A DNA stretch of 5,824 nt from JACRBK01 sp964427955 (GTDB lineage Bacteria; Chloroflexota; Anaerolineae; Aggregatilineales; Aggregatilineaceae): positions 1 through 5,824 of the forward strand of contig CAYRWY010000381.1 of the NCBI GenBank assembly GCA_964427955.1. The letters run 5' to 3'. Positions 1 to 5,288 of this stretch are shown piece after piece. The first letter of the stretch is position 1, and each line of letters begins with the position of its first letter. A program made the translations under genes and the position numbers. The notes beneath the pieces are model-generated. The model made no database searches and was not told the DNA's origin. It worked only from the letters and a program-made list of their open reading frames with translations.

Positions 1-65
1 GCTACGTCGATACGGGCGTGGTGCAGCCGGAATGCAGCCATGTGAAGGTGCGGTTCTGGGCGTAG
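1..65 (+). CDS. C-terminal end of an upstream gene, unidentified
   Basis: An open frame enters the window and ends at TAG 63-65; complete codons begin at position 3. The visible end reads YVDTGVVQPECSHVKVRFWA. The closing strand-like 'VKVRFWA' resembles in style the end of the 1100-1609 protein (IVIRFWW), so it might be another small tail or head-tail joining protein, but twenty residues are too few to decide. The frame is supported only by its G/C-ending codons and by its place just upstream of a well-marked gene in the same direction. The product is not recognised. Confidence 0.5.
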   Translation, partial: YVDTGVVQPECSHVKVRFWA

Positions 66-116
66 GGCCTCAGGATCGTGATGGTTGTGGGGAACCAACT
101 GGCGGGGGTCAGTTAT

Positions 117-122
117 GGGGAG
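117..122 (+). promoter_or_regulatory. Ribosome binding site of the glycosyltransferase gene
   Basis: GGGGAG lies 8 bases before the ATG at 131 and supports that start. The 65-base gap from the previous stop holds no repeat and no clear -35/-10 pair, so the gene may be read from upstream. Confidence 0.6.
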
Positions 123-130
123 TTTAGACT

Positions 131-991
131 ATGAACGTGTTGGTGGTGGCTATTCACTACCCGGTTTGCTCGGCGCGCTACGCGGTGGATGCGCTCCGGC
201 GGCTGGGGCACGACGTCCGCAGCGCCGGACCCTCGACCGGGCGCGACATCTGGGGTATCCAGGTCGAGGAACGGTACGTGTGGTGGGGCGAACCTCCCGA
301 CGCCGGGTGGACGCCGGAGTTGGTCATCTTCATGGATGCGCACCTGACCGCCGCGCGGCTGGGCACGATGCCGCACGTGGTCTACGGCGTCGATAATCAC
401 GTCCGGCAGTACGCGCAGTACGACGGGATCGCGGATCACTTCTTCCTGGCGCACGGGCACGGCTTCCGCATCGGGGAACCGGGCGTGACGGTGCTGCCGT
501 GCGGCTACGATCCGGCCTGGTTCACGCCGGGGCCGTGCTGGGCTGACCGCCGCTGGGATGCCGCCCTGATCGGGGTGCGCTACGGCCCGCGCGCGGAAAT
601 GATCGCGGCCCTGCGCGACGCTTTGCCGGAGGCGGCGATCCAGTTCAGCATGGGCGCGATCTACGACCGTTACGCGGCGATCTACCAGCAGGCGCGGATC
701 AGCCTGATCCGCAGCGCGGCGGGCGACGTGGCGCAGCGGGTGTGGGAGACGGCGGCGATGGGCTGTCTGCTGGTGATGGATGACGCGCCGGATGTCGCGC
801 CGCTCGGTCTGCGTGATGGCGACAACTGCCTGCTGTACCGCACGACGGACGAGGCGGTGGATCGCGTGCGGTGGGCGCTGGCGCATCCTGCCGACGCGGA
901 GCGGATCGCGCAGGCGGGGCAAGCGTGGGCCGCGCCGGGGACGTGGGACGCGCGCCTGGGCGTGATCGTCAAGTGGGCGGAAGCACAGTAG
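131..991 (+). CDS. CgeB-like glycosyltransferase (GT-B type)
   Basis: Probable sugar transferase of 286 residues. The N-terminus (MNVLVVAIHYP) is a hydrophobic first strand of a Rossmann half, followed by a helix (ARYAVDALRRLGHDV) as in GT-B enzymes. Residues 122-131 (LPCGYDPAWF) fit the linker that precedes the nucleotide-sugar half. Residues 177-265 match the pattern of the C-terminal 'glycosyl transferases group 1' domain of CgeB-like proteins: IYQQARISL, then RVWETAAMGC (203-212) with the conserved Glu, DGDNCLLY, and a helix ending AERIAQAGQ. There is no signal peptide or membrane segment, so it should be cytosolic. The acceptor is unknown; a surface polysaccharide or a virion protein are both possible. 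It sits ahead of tail genes in the same direction, with its own RBS, like an accessory cargo gene. The family call is by recalled pattern, not by search. Confidence 0.8.
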   Translation: MNVLVVAIHYPVCSARYAVDALRRLGHDVRSAGPSTGRDIWGIQVEERYVWWGEPPDAGWTPELVIFMDAHLTAARLGTMPHVVYGVDNHVRQYAQYDGIADHFFLAHGHGFRIGEPGVTVLPCGYDPAWFTPGPCWADRRWDAALIGVRYGPRAEMIAALRDALPEAAIQFSMGAIYDRYAAIYQQARISLIRSAAGDVAQRVWETAAMGCLLVMDDAPDVAPLGLRDGDNCLLYRTTDEAVDRVRWALAHPADAERIAQAGQAWAAPGTWDARLGVIVKWAEAQ

Positions 992-1070
992 CCCTCGCCC
1001 TCGACCCCTCTCCCATCGCTCTCTATGGGAGAGGGGGAAAAGCAGGCGCGGCAAGCAGTGCCCCTACGAG
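992..1070. repeat. Intergenic repeat: CCCCTCTCCC hairpin plus GC-rich 'CCCCTAC' module
   Basis: The repeat material starts directly after the stop codon. Positions 1005-1016 and 1025-1036 form a perfect 12-bp inverted repeat (CCCCTCTCCCAT / ATGGGAGAGGGG) around an 8-base loop. Positions 1045-1070 carry a GC-rich module (GGCGCGGCAAGCAGTGCCCC then TACGAG) that recurs in related form at 2370-2397, 2463-2487, 3057-3080 and, inverted, at 5176-5199. Such hairpins are common dispersed intergenic elements in large bacterial genomes. There is no T-run after the stem, so it is not a convincing intrinsic terminator. Confidence 0.75.
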
Positions 1071-1085
1071 TTACCGCTCTCAAAT

Positions 1086-1091
1086 GGGAGG
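1086..1091 (+). promoter_or_regulatory. Ribosome binding site fixing the start at 1100
   Basis: GGGAGG lies 8 bases before ATG 1100. The frame is open further upstream to an ATG at 1025, but that codon lies inside the hairpin repeat and its extension translates repeat sequence, so the RBS decides for 1100. Confidence 0.65.
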
Positions 1092-1099
1092 ATCGAAGG

Positions 1100-1609
1100 A
1101 TGCCTTTTTCACACGAAACGGGAGTCTACAACGTGCAGAGCAGCCTGGTCGCCTGGCTGCAAGCGCAGATCGCCGCCAGTCCGCCGCCCGCGACCGGGCC
1201 GCTGACCCTGGTGCTCGATCATCCCGATCAGCCGGTGCACCTGCCGGGGCTGTCGGTGCATTTCCTGGGGATCGAACCCGATCCGCAGCCGGTGCTGGGT
1301 CACCGGATCGGCGCGGGGCAGGTCGGGCTGCGGCGCATCGGGCAGATGGAGATCGACGGCTGGGCTTCGCGGCAGGCCGTGAACTGGCGGGCGCAGCTCC
1401 TCCAGATGCAGGACGTGATCACGCGGGCCGCGCGTGCCGCGGGCAGCAGCCTGCCGGTCTACGACTTCTACCCCAATGCCGCCGCGCCGTCCGCCCTGCC
1501 GTACCGCATTTTCCTCGGCGACGTGACGACGCAGCGCCCGCCCGCCGCCCATCCATCCGTCGAGCGCACGCGAATCGTGATCCGGTTCTGGTGGGTCGAG
1601 CGGGGATGA
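1100..1609 (+). CDS. Probable phage tail terminator / tail completion protein
   Basis: 169 residues. The N-terminus is a helix (VQSSLVAWLQAQIA), followed by a beta-rich stretch and then QMEIDGWASRQAVNWRAQL (82-100), in which a strand carrying an 'EIDGWA' motif leads into a long helix. It ends in a strand (RIVIRFWWV, 158-166). This alternation of an N-terminal helix, a strand with Asp and an aromatic, a helix and a C-terminal strand is the layout of small tail-terminator and head-tail joining proteins of siphophages, and the length is normal for them. Position supports the call: a tube-like gene follows and a hub lies further on. The extra 25 residues from ATG 1025 would be translated repeat, so the shorter start is used. 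No single diagnostic motif is present. A minor neck protein is the main alternative. Confidence 0.5.
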   Translation: MPFSHETGVYNVQSSLVAWLQAQIAASPPPATGPLTLVLDHPDQPVHLPGLSVHFLGIEPDPQPVLGHRIGAGQVGLRRIGQMEIDGWASRQAVNWRAQLLQMQDVITRAARAAGSSLPVYDFYPNAAAPSALPYRIFLGDVTTQRPPAAHPSVERTRIVIRFWWVERG

Positions 1610-1610
1610 T

Positions 1611-1677
1611 GGCCCTCACCCCTCTCCTCTGAAAACAGAAAGCGGCACCACAGAGGACACAGAGCACACAGAGAAAA
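1611..1677. repeat. Intergenic repeats: half of a CCCTCTCC element and a CACAGAG short-period repeat
   Basis: Right after the stop codon, 1612-1627 reads CCTCACCCCTCTCC-like and matches the left arm of the 992-1036 hairpin without a right arm, so it may be a truncated copy. Positions 1646-1676 hold a short-period repeat (CACAGAGGACACAGAG, then CACACAGAGA). CACAGAG-type arrays are widespread in bacterial spacers. The rest, to 1727, is A-rich, unlike the coding DNA, and holds the GGGGAAGGG ribosome binding site at 1707-1715. Confidence 0.65.
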
Positions 1678-1727
1678 AATGAGGGAAAAGCGAGAGTAAA
1701 ACATCTGGGGAAGGGATTGATCAAACG

Positions 1728-2195
1728 ATGTCTGAAACACGCAATCTCTACGAGGGGACGCTGCGCTGGGTGCAGGCGTCGGGGCAGGGGCGGCTGTGGA
1801 CGACCGCCAGCGGGGCACCGTCCGGCACGTTGGGCTATGTGACGGATTTCCGCTTCGCGTCGGCGCGCACGCTCGTCACGGTGGCGGATCGCGGCGTGCC
1901 GGGCCATCACAAGGTCGTCGGGCAGCCGGGCGTGCGGGTCGCGTTCGATCTGCAATGGGGCGTGACCGGCGATTATCCGTCGCCGGTGGCGTCGGGCGGC
2001 GGCGCGACGGTCCCGCTGGTGCACCTGGAGCTGCAATCGACAGCCCCGGACGCGGGTGGGGCGCTCTACTTCCGCCTGCACGGCGTCGCTTTCCAGGGGC
2101 AGGACTTCGCGGTGGGCGTGCTCGCCGATACGCTGCACTGGGAGGGCGTCGCGCTGGCGATGGACGGTCCCACGCCGAGCGGGTATTTGGGGTAA
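1728..2195 (+). CDS. Small beta-rich protein, candidate tail tube protein
   Basis: 155 residues, with no signal peptide or membrane segment. It is a run of alternating strands: TLRWVQA, TLGYVTDFRFASARTLVTVAD (34-54), VRVAFDLQWG (69-78), VPLVHLELQST (95-105), ALYFRLHGVAFQ (112-123) and HWEGVALAM (137-145). A strand meander with a 'VADRGVPGHHK' loop (52-62) before a strand of the 'V.V.FDLQWG' type is what tube-like beta-sandwich proteins of phage tails look like. Gene order agrees, since it follows the terminator-like gene and precedes the hub. GGGGAAGGG at 1707-1715, 12 bases ahead, is a somewhat distant RBS for the ATG. The call rests on pattern and position; a structural prediction would decide it. 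The spacer after it is the longest in the window. Confidence 0.4.
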   Translation: MSETRNLYEGTLRWVQASGQGRLWTTASGAPSGTLGYVTDFRFASARTLVTVADRGVPGHHKVVGQPGVRVAFDLQWGVTGDYPSPVASGGGATVPLVHLELQSTAPDAGGALYFRLHGVAFQGQDFAVGVLADTLHWEGVALAMDGPTPSGYLG

Positions 2196-2197
2196 AA

Positions 2198-2224
2198 GCA
2201 GTTACCAGCTAGCAGTTCACAGTG
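2198..2224. repeat. Short-period 'CAGTTACCAGCTAGCAGTTCA' repeat
   Basis: It reads GCAGTTACCAGCTAGCAGTT followed by CACAGTG, with CAGTT occurring twice 13 bases apart. This is the dispersed CAGTT/AACTG-type repeat seen in many bacterial spacers. It starts within three bases of the stop codon of the tube-like gene. A related array of AACTG units (the complement of CAGTT) is at 2487-2517, on the other side of the palindromic element. Confidence 0.5.
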
Positions 2225-2231
2225 AGGCCGA

Positions 2232-2362
2232 ACTACTGATCCTTGCAGAATAAACTAAAGTCCGCGAGACAACACCCCCACCCCACCTCCCCCGTGCACG
2301 GGGGAGGCGCAGGAGGGGGTGAACTTCACGGAAGTTTAGATAGTAATGCAAGGATCAGTAGT
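2232..2362. repeat. 131-base palindromic, MITE-like element
   Basis: The outer arms are a perfect 16-bp inverted repeat: ACTACTGATCCTTGCA at 2232-2247 and its reverse complement at 2347-2362. The centre is a perfect 22-bp palindrome at 2286-2307 (CCTCCCCCGTG / CACGGGGGAGG). The DNA between also pairs imperfectly, for example CACCCCC at 2273-2279 with GGGGGTG at 2315-2321, and TAAACT at 2251-2256 near the inverted AGTTTA at 2333-2338. The outer arms and the centre share one axis to within half a base, so the whole unit folds as one long hairpin. No open frame of substance lies inside and no target-site duplication is obvious (CGA before, GCA after). It could be a miniature inverted-repeat element or a fold-back repeat. 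There is no T-tract, so a terminator role is unproven. Confidence 0.75.
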
Positions 2363-2369
2363 GCACGTC

Positions 2370-2397
2370 GGGGCGTCAGCTTGCTCTGCCCCTACGA
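2370..2397. repeat. GC-rich 'GGGGC...GCCCCTACG' module
   Basis: It starts GGGGCGTCAGCTTGCTCTGC and ends CCCTACGA, with GGGGC and GCCCC as short inverted arms. It matches the design of the copies at 1045-1070 and 3057-3080, and ends with the same CCCCTACG. Confidence 0.6.
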
Positions 2398-2462
2398 AAA
2401 CCCTGGATCAACTTCTGCCCGACTGTACTAGCGCCCGTAAGCAGTTTGCGCGGTCCGAAGAC

Positions 2463-2487
2463 GGGGCGCGGCACGCAGCGGCCCTAC
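2463..2487. repeat. Further GC-rich 'GGGGCGCGGC...CCCTAC' module
   Basis: GGGGCGCGGCACGCAGCGG followed by CCCTAC is a diverged copy of the module at 3057-3080. It leads without a gap into the ACTGAAAACTG repeat. Confidence 0.55.
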
Positions 2488-2517
2488 TGAAAACTGATCA
2501 CTGAAAACTGTCCACTG
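2487..2517. repeat. Short-period 'ACTGAAAACTG' repeat
   Basis: CTGAAAACTGATCACTGAAA, continuing ACTGTCCACTG, has two copies of ACTGAAAACTG-type units about 13-14 bases apart. It is a dispersed spacer repeat class, ending just upstream of the next gene's RBS. Confidence 0.6.
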
Positions 2518-2544
2518 CCTTCAGAAAGGAGACGACTACCCACC

Positions 2545-2946
2545 ATGAGCGAATCGTTTGCCTGGCCGGAAGGGACGGTCTGGCTGTGGACCGGATCGGG
2601 GAGCGCGTCGGCGCTGGTCGCGTACGCTACCAAGACGCGGATCACGGTGGTGCACGGCTGGGACAGCTATCAAACGCTGGACGGCGCGTGGCACACCCGC
2701 CACACCGGGCAGCGCGCCGACGTGCAGATCGGGGCGCTGTACAGCCGCGATAACGCCGCGTGGCAGGCGCTGTTCGACGCGCAGACGGCGGTCCATCTGC
2801 ACTTTCGCCACGCCAACGCGCTGGGCGAGACGGCGGGCCGCGTGCTGTGGTCCGGCGTGCTCGATCACCTGGACGAGATCGGGCAGGAAGGCGATCTGTA
2901 CCGGCTGGCGCTGCGCGGCCATGCCCACGCCTGGTCGGCGTACTGA
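2545..2946 (+). CDS. Small beta-rich tail protein, tube- or distal-tail-like
   Basis: 133 residues. Strands and one helix can be read in order: GTVWLWTGS (10-18), TRITVVHGWD (31-40), ADVQIGALY (58-66), a helix NAAWQALFDAQ (70-80), AVHLHFRH (82-89), GRVLWSGVLDHLDEIG (98-113) and DLYRLALRGHA (117-127). A strand, then a helix of the 'D.AAWQALFDA' kind, then two or three strands, the last giving a 'GxLYRLALRG' pattern, is typical of tail tube and related beta-sandwich virion proteins. It lies directly before the hub gene, where distal tail proteins are often encoded, but it is short for that family. AAAGGAG at 2525-2531 is 13 bases ahead, rather far. Product naming is by inference; a tail assembly or adaptor role is as far as the sequence allows. 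Confidence 0.4.
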   Translation: MSESFAWPEGTVWLWTGSGSASALVAYATKTRITVVHGWDSYQTLDGAWHTRHTGQRADVQIGALYSRDNAAWQALFDAQTAVHLHFRHANALGETAGRVLWSGVLDHLDEIGQEGDLYRLALRGHAHAWSAY

Positions 2947-2956
2947 GAAAGCATGT

Positions 2957-2979
2957 CAACGCAGAGATCGCAGAGAATC
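2957..2979. repeat. Short-period 'CGCAGAGA' repeat
   Basis: CAACGCAGAGATCGCAGAGA has two CGCAGAGA units 9 bases apart. It belongs to the same broad class as the CACAGAG repeat at 1646-1676 and follows the stop codon of the preceding gene by about ten bases. Confidence 0.5.
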
Positions 2980-2991
2980 AGTAAACGCCCT

Positions 2992-3150
2992 GTTCAGCGG
3001 CGGACAGGTATTGAGAACGGGGCCTCTTGAGGGGCAATTCTCAATTTCTAAAAGCCGGGCGCAGCAAGCGGCGCCCCTACACCAACAATTCCGCCGCGCC
3101 GCTCCCCCTCGCCACCGGGTGGAGAGGGGGTCGGGGGGTGAGGTTCTACC
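2992..3150 (+). repeat. Composite dispersed repeat, left copy
   Basis: This 159-base unit recurs inverted at 5128-5265. Its parts in order are a GTTCAG.GGCGGACAGG block (2992-3007), a fold-back with arms ATTGAGAA (3010-3017) and TTCTCAAT (3038-3045) around CCTCTTGAGG, the GC-rich module GGGCGC-AGCAAGCG-GCGCCC-CTAC (3057-3080, 6-bp perfect stem), and a strong hairpin at 3104-3130. The longest identity with the right copy is 26 bases, 3094-3119. It also holds a 20-base stretch, GGGTGGAGAGGGGGTCGGGG, near its end that the right copy lacks. It ends just before the RBS of the hub gene. Confidence 0.8.
3104..3130 (+). other. Strong hairpin before the hub gene
   Basis: CCCCCTC (3104-3110) pairs with GAGGGGG (3124-3130), and CCAC (3112-3115) with GTGG (3119-3122), leaving a 3-base loop and one G/A mismatch. 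In RNA it would be very stable. With no T-run after it, an intrinsic terminator is unlikely; it might attenuate transcription or protect an RNA end. It is part of the composite repeat. Confidence 0.55.
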
Positions 3151-3154
3151 GGGT

Positions 3155-3163
3155 GAGGAGGAG
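3155..3163 (+). promoter_or_regulatory. Ribosome binding site of the hub gene
   Basis: GAGGAGGAG lies 5 to 8 bases ahead of ATG 3169, outside the repeat, and fixes the start. Confidence 0.65.
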
Positions 3164-3168
3164 ATCGT

Positions 3169-5106
3169 ATGGCCAGCTTGACCATCGCCATCGACTGGGA
3201 CAATGACGGGTTCGGCGCGGGTGACGACATCACCCCGGCGGTGATCGCGTTCGACAGCGCCAGCGGCTTCGGCGCGGAAGCGGATCACGTCGCGCAGGGC
3301 GGCCAGTGTACGATCACCGTGGCCAACGGCGACCGGCGCTTTTCGCCCGCCTATGCCGCCGGGCCGCTCTACGGCAAGCTGATCCCGCACCGGACAGTGC
3401 GCGTCCAGGCGACCGAGGGCGCGCAGACCTGGACGCTGTTTCGCGGCTTTACCCACCAGTTCCGGCCCGCGCCCGGCGTGGGCGGCACAGCGCGCGCGCA
3501 GATCGTGTGCCGGGACGCGCTGGGCTGGCTGGGGCGGGCGACGCTCAGCCTGCCGCTGCAAGAAAACTGTACGGCGGATCACCTGCTGCGGCTGATCACC
3601 GCCGAAATCTTCCGAGGCGGCGTGGCGACCACGGTCCTGACGTGTCCGGCCAACGTCGAGTGGCACACCGTCCAGGGCGTGCGCTACACCTTCGTCGCGA
3701 GCCTGAGCGGCGCTCCCTACGAGGTGCTGAACGACAGCCGCCGGGCGGAGAATTTCGCGGCGGCGATCCATCGCGATACGGGCGAGGGCGTGCGCTACGG
3801 GAATCTGACCGAGCGCCAGCCGCAGATCACCGCCGCCGTGATCGACGACGAGACGGTCGAATTGGCCGCCAACGGGCGCGGCGCGTGGGGGAATGCGCTC
3901 ACCGTGCAGAGCAAGCTGATCGGCTCGGCAGCCGGGCCGGTGATCGCCTTCACGGGCGGATCGGATGCGCCCGCCGGGCTGATCGACTTCGCGGCGGGCG
4001 AGCAGGTGTTTCCCCTGGCCGCCGACCGCTGGAGCGAAGAAATCACCACCGGCTGGGACGCGCTGCGCGACGTGCTGCACAGCGAATACGGCTACCTGTG
4101 GGTGGCGCGCGACGGCACGCTCACCTTTCGCGCACGATCCTGGGAATTCGCCCGCACCGCCGCCACTCCGGCCCTGACCGTCAGCGGGACGGCGACCGGC
4201 CTGGACGGCGTGCTGGACGAGGATCGCATCTTCAACCGGATCGTGGTGGGCTATATGCCGCGCGGGACCGAAGATCCCGGCGTGGTCGCGCGCGCCCAGC
4301 AGCCGATCCGCGTGCCCGGTAAGAGCGGGATCACGCTGCCGCTCAACGGGCGCTGGAACCGGGTCATCGGCTACATCGGCGACTCGGCGGCGGGCACGCC
4401 GCAGACTACGCCGCCGCAGCCGGGTCACCGCCTGCTGCGCCTGCCGTTCGTCCAGCAGGAGTCAGGCCAGGTGATCGGCGCGCGGGACCTGATCGCCCCG
4501 GTCGCGGGGGTGGATTATCGCGTTTCCGAGCTGGAAGACGGGACCGGCTTCGACTATACCGCCTCCGGGCGGATCACGATCAGCATGGCCGCCACCGGGA
4601 CCGGCGTCGAATTGACGTTTCGGAATACGGCGCTGGGGGCGCTGTTCGTGCGCGATTTGCAGGTGCGCGGCACGGCGATCATTGCCTACGATGAGCAGCA
4701 GGCCGTCCGCGAAGACGACCGCAGCATCGCCACCTACGGCCAGCGCACGCTGCGCTACCCCATCCCGCTCGACACGGGCGAGATCTTCGCGGAAGCCGTC
4801 GCCGATTACCTGCTGGGGCGGCACACGGCCCCGGCCTACGCGGCGGACCGGCTCACCTTCGAGGGGCCGCTCAGCGTGGGCGGGGTGAGCGTGCTCGGCG
4901 TCGAGATCGGCGACGTGCTCGTGCTGAGCGAGGATCAGACCGGGATCGGCGGGCAGCGGTATCTCGTGCGCGGGGTCGAATATGCCGCCGCCGGAGAAGT
5001 AGTCCGGGTGACGCTGCGGCTTAAGCGGCTGGACGACGTCACCTACTGGATTCTGGGCGATCCGACCTATGGCGTGCTCGGCAGCACCACCCGGATCGCG
5101 CTGTAG
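3169..5106 (+). CDS. Baseplate hub / minor tail protein with an inserted fibre-like domain
   Basis: 645 residues. The N-terminus has IDWDNDGFGAGDD (8-20), an acidic DxDxDG loop common at the start of phage tail-tip proteins and possibly Ca-binding, then QCTITVANGDRRFSP (46-60), PLYGKLIPHRTVRVQ (66-80) and TLFRGFTHQ (89-97), the usual hub opening. GWDALRDVLHSEYGYLWV (295-312) followed by ARDGTLTFRAR (313-323) is the hub core motif. The C-terminal part has EAVADYLLGRH (542-552), EIGDVLVLSEDQ (579-590), YLVRGVEY (598-605) and the ending WILGDPTYGVLGSTTR (627-642), all typical of such tail proteins. Residues about 165-275 (VRYTFVASL, AENFAAAIHRDTG, VELAANGRGAWGNALTV) look like a domain found in fibre and sheath proteins, inserted in the hub. 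It should sit at the tail tip and bind the fibres. No peptidoglycan-hydrolase motif was seen. Confidence 0.75.
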   Translation: MASLTIAIDWDNDGFGAGDDITPAVIAFDSASGFGAEADHVAQGGQCTITVANGDRRFSPAYAAGPLYGKLIPHRTVRVQATEGAQTWTLFRGFTHQFRPAPGVGGTARAQIVCRDALGWLGRATLSLPLQENCTADHLLRLITAEIFRGGVATTVLTCPANVEWHTVQGVRYTFVASLSGAPYEVLNDSRRAENFAAAIHRDTGEGVRYGNLTERQPQITAAVIDDETVELAANGRGAWGNALTVQSKLIGSAAGPVIAFTGGSDAPAGLIDFAAGEQVFPLAADRWSEEITTGWDALRDVLHSEYGYLWVARDGTLTFRARSWEFARTAATPALTVSGTATGLDGVLDEDRIFNRIVVGYMPRGTEDPGVVARAQQPIRVPGKSGITLPLNGRWNRVIGYIGDSAAGTPQTTPPQPGHRLLRLPFVQQESGQVIGARDLIAPVAGVDYRVSELEDGTGFDYTASGRITISMAATGTGVELTFRNTALGALFVRDLQVRGTAIIAYDEQQAVREDDRSIATYGQRTLRYPIPLDTGEIFAEAVADYLLGRHTAPAYAADRLTFEGPLSVGGVSVLGVEIGDVLVLSEDQTGIGGQRYLVRGVEYAAAGEVVRVTLRLKRLDDVTYWILGDPTYGVLGSTTRIAL

Positions 5107-5127
5107 GGGGATGTTCGCTGGCGGTTG

Positions 5128-5265
5128 ACCTCACCCCCCGGTGGCGAGGGGGAGCGGCGCGGGGGAAACGTCGGGGTAGGGAAGCGGCGCCGCCGCGCCC
5201 GGTTTTGAAAAAATGAGAATTGTCCCTCAAAAACTCCCCATCTCAATGCCTGTCCGCCCCTGAAC
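5128..5265 (-). repeat. Composite dispersed repeat, right copy, inverted
   Basis: Read on the - strand it matches 2992-3150 in the same order: GTTCAG.GGCGGACAGG.ATTGAGA (17 of 18 identical in the GGCGGACAGG..TTGAGA block, 5241-5258), TTGAGGG.CAATTCTCA (5214-5230, 16 of 17), the GC-rich module (5176-5199, with palindrome GCGGCGCCGC at 5184-5193), and a 26-base identity at 5137-5162. The module and the segment after it have diverged most. With the left copy it brackets the hub gene. Confidence 0.8.
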
Positions 5266-5288
5266 TTTTCATGGGGTGGGGGGTAGTC

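Larger units (their letters stand above)
2196..2544. other. 349-base spacer without a gene, built of repeats
   Basis: No convincing gene lies here. The one open frame (2243-2431, from TTG) translates palindromic repeat DNA and is rejected. In order the spacer holds a short-period GTTACCAGCTAGCAGTT repeat, a 131-base palindromic element, a GC-rich CCCCTAC module, about 65 bases with nothing recognised (2398-2462), a second CCCCTAC module, an ACTGAAAACTG repeat, and the AAAGGAG ribosome binding site (2525-2531) of the next gene. In a typical tail operon a tape-measure gene could sit at this place. Confidence 0.7.

Noticed and set aside
113..1054. 313-codon open frame on the - strand over the glycosyltransferase
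   Set aside because: Arg/Pro/His-rich composition typical of antisense shadow in GC-rich DNA; the + strand frame has clear family motifs and an RBS.
1025..1099. Upstream extension of the terminator-like gene to ATG 1025
   Set aside because: The added residues come from the hairpin repeat; ATG 1100 has a better-placed RBS.
2286..2307. 22-bp palindrome as an operator or attachment site
   Set aside because: It is the centre of a larger fold-back element and of a purine/pyrimidine repeat class; nothing points to a binding protein or integrase.
2243..2431. 62-codon frame in the 349-base spacer
   Set aside because: Starts with TTG inside a palindromic repeat and translates GC-rich repeats into Pro/Gly/His strings; no RBS.
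3104..3130. Hairpin as an intrinsic terminator
   Set aside because: No T-run follows the stem and the hub gene with its RBS begins at once.
3306..4322. 338-codon second + frame inside the hub gene
   Set aside because: Arg-rich overlap in another frame with no recognisable motif.
2956..4428. 490-codon open frame on the - strand over the hub gene
   Set aside because: Shadow frame rich in Arg, Ala and Gly that crosses repeat and spacer DNA; the + strand hub motifs explain the region.
5201..5240. A-rich patch after the hub gene as a promoter
   Set aside because: TTGAAA is present but no -10 box lies at a suitable distance; the patch is part of the inverted repeat copy.
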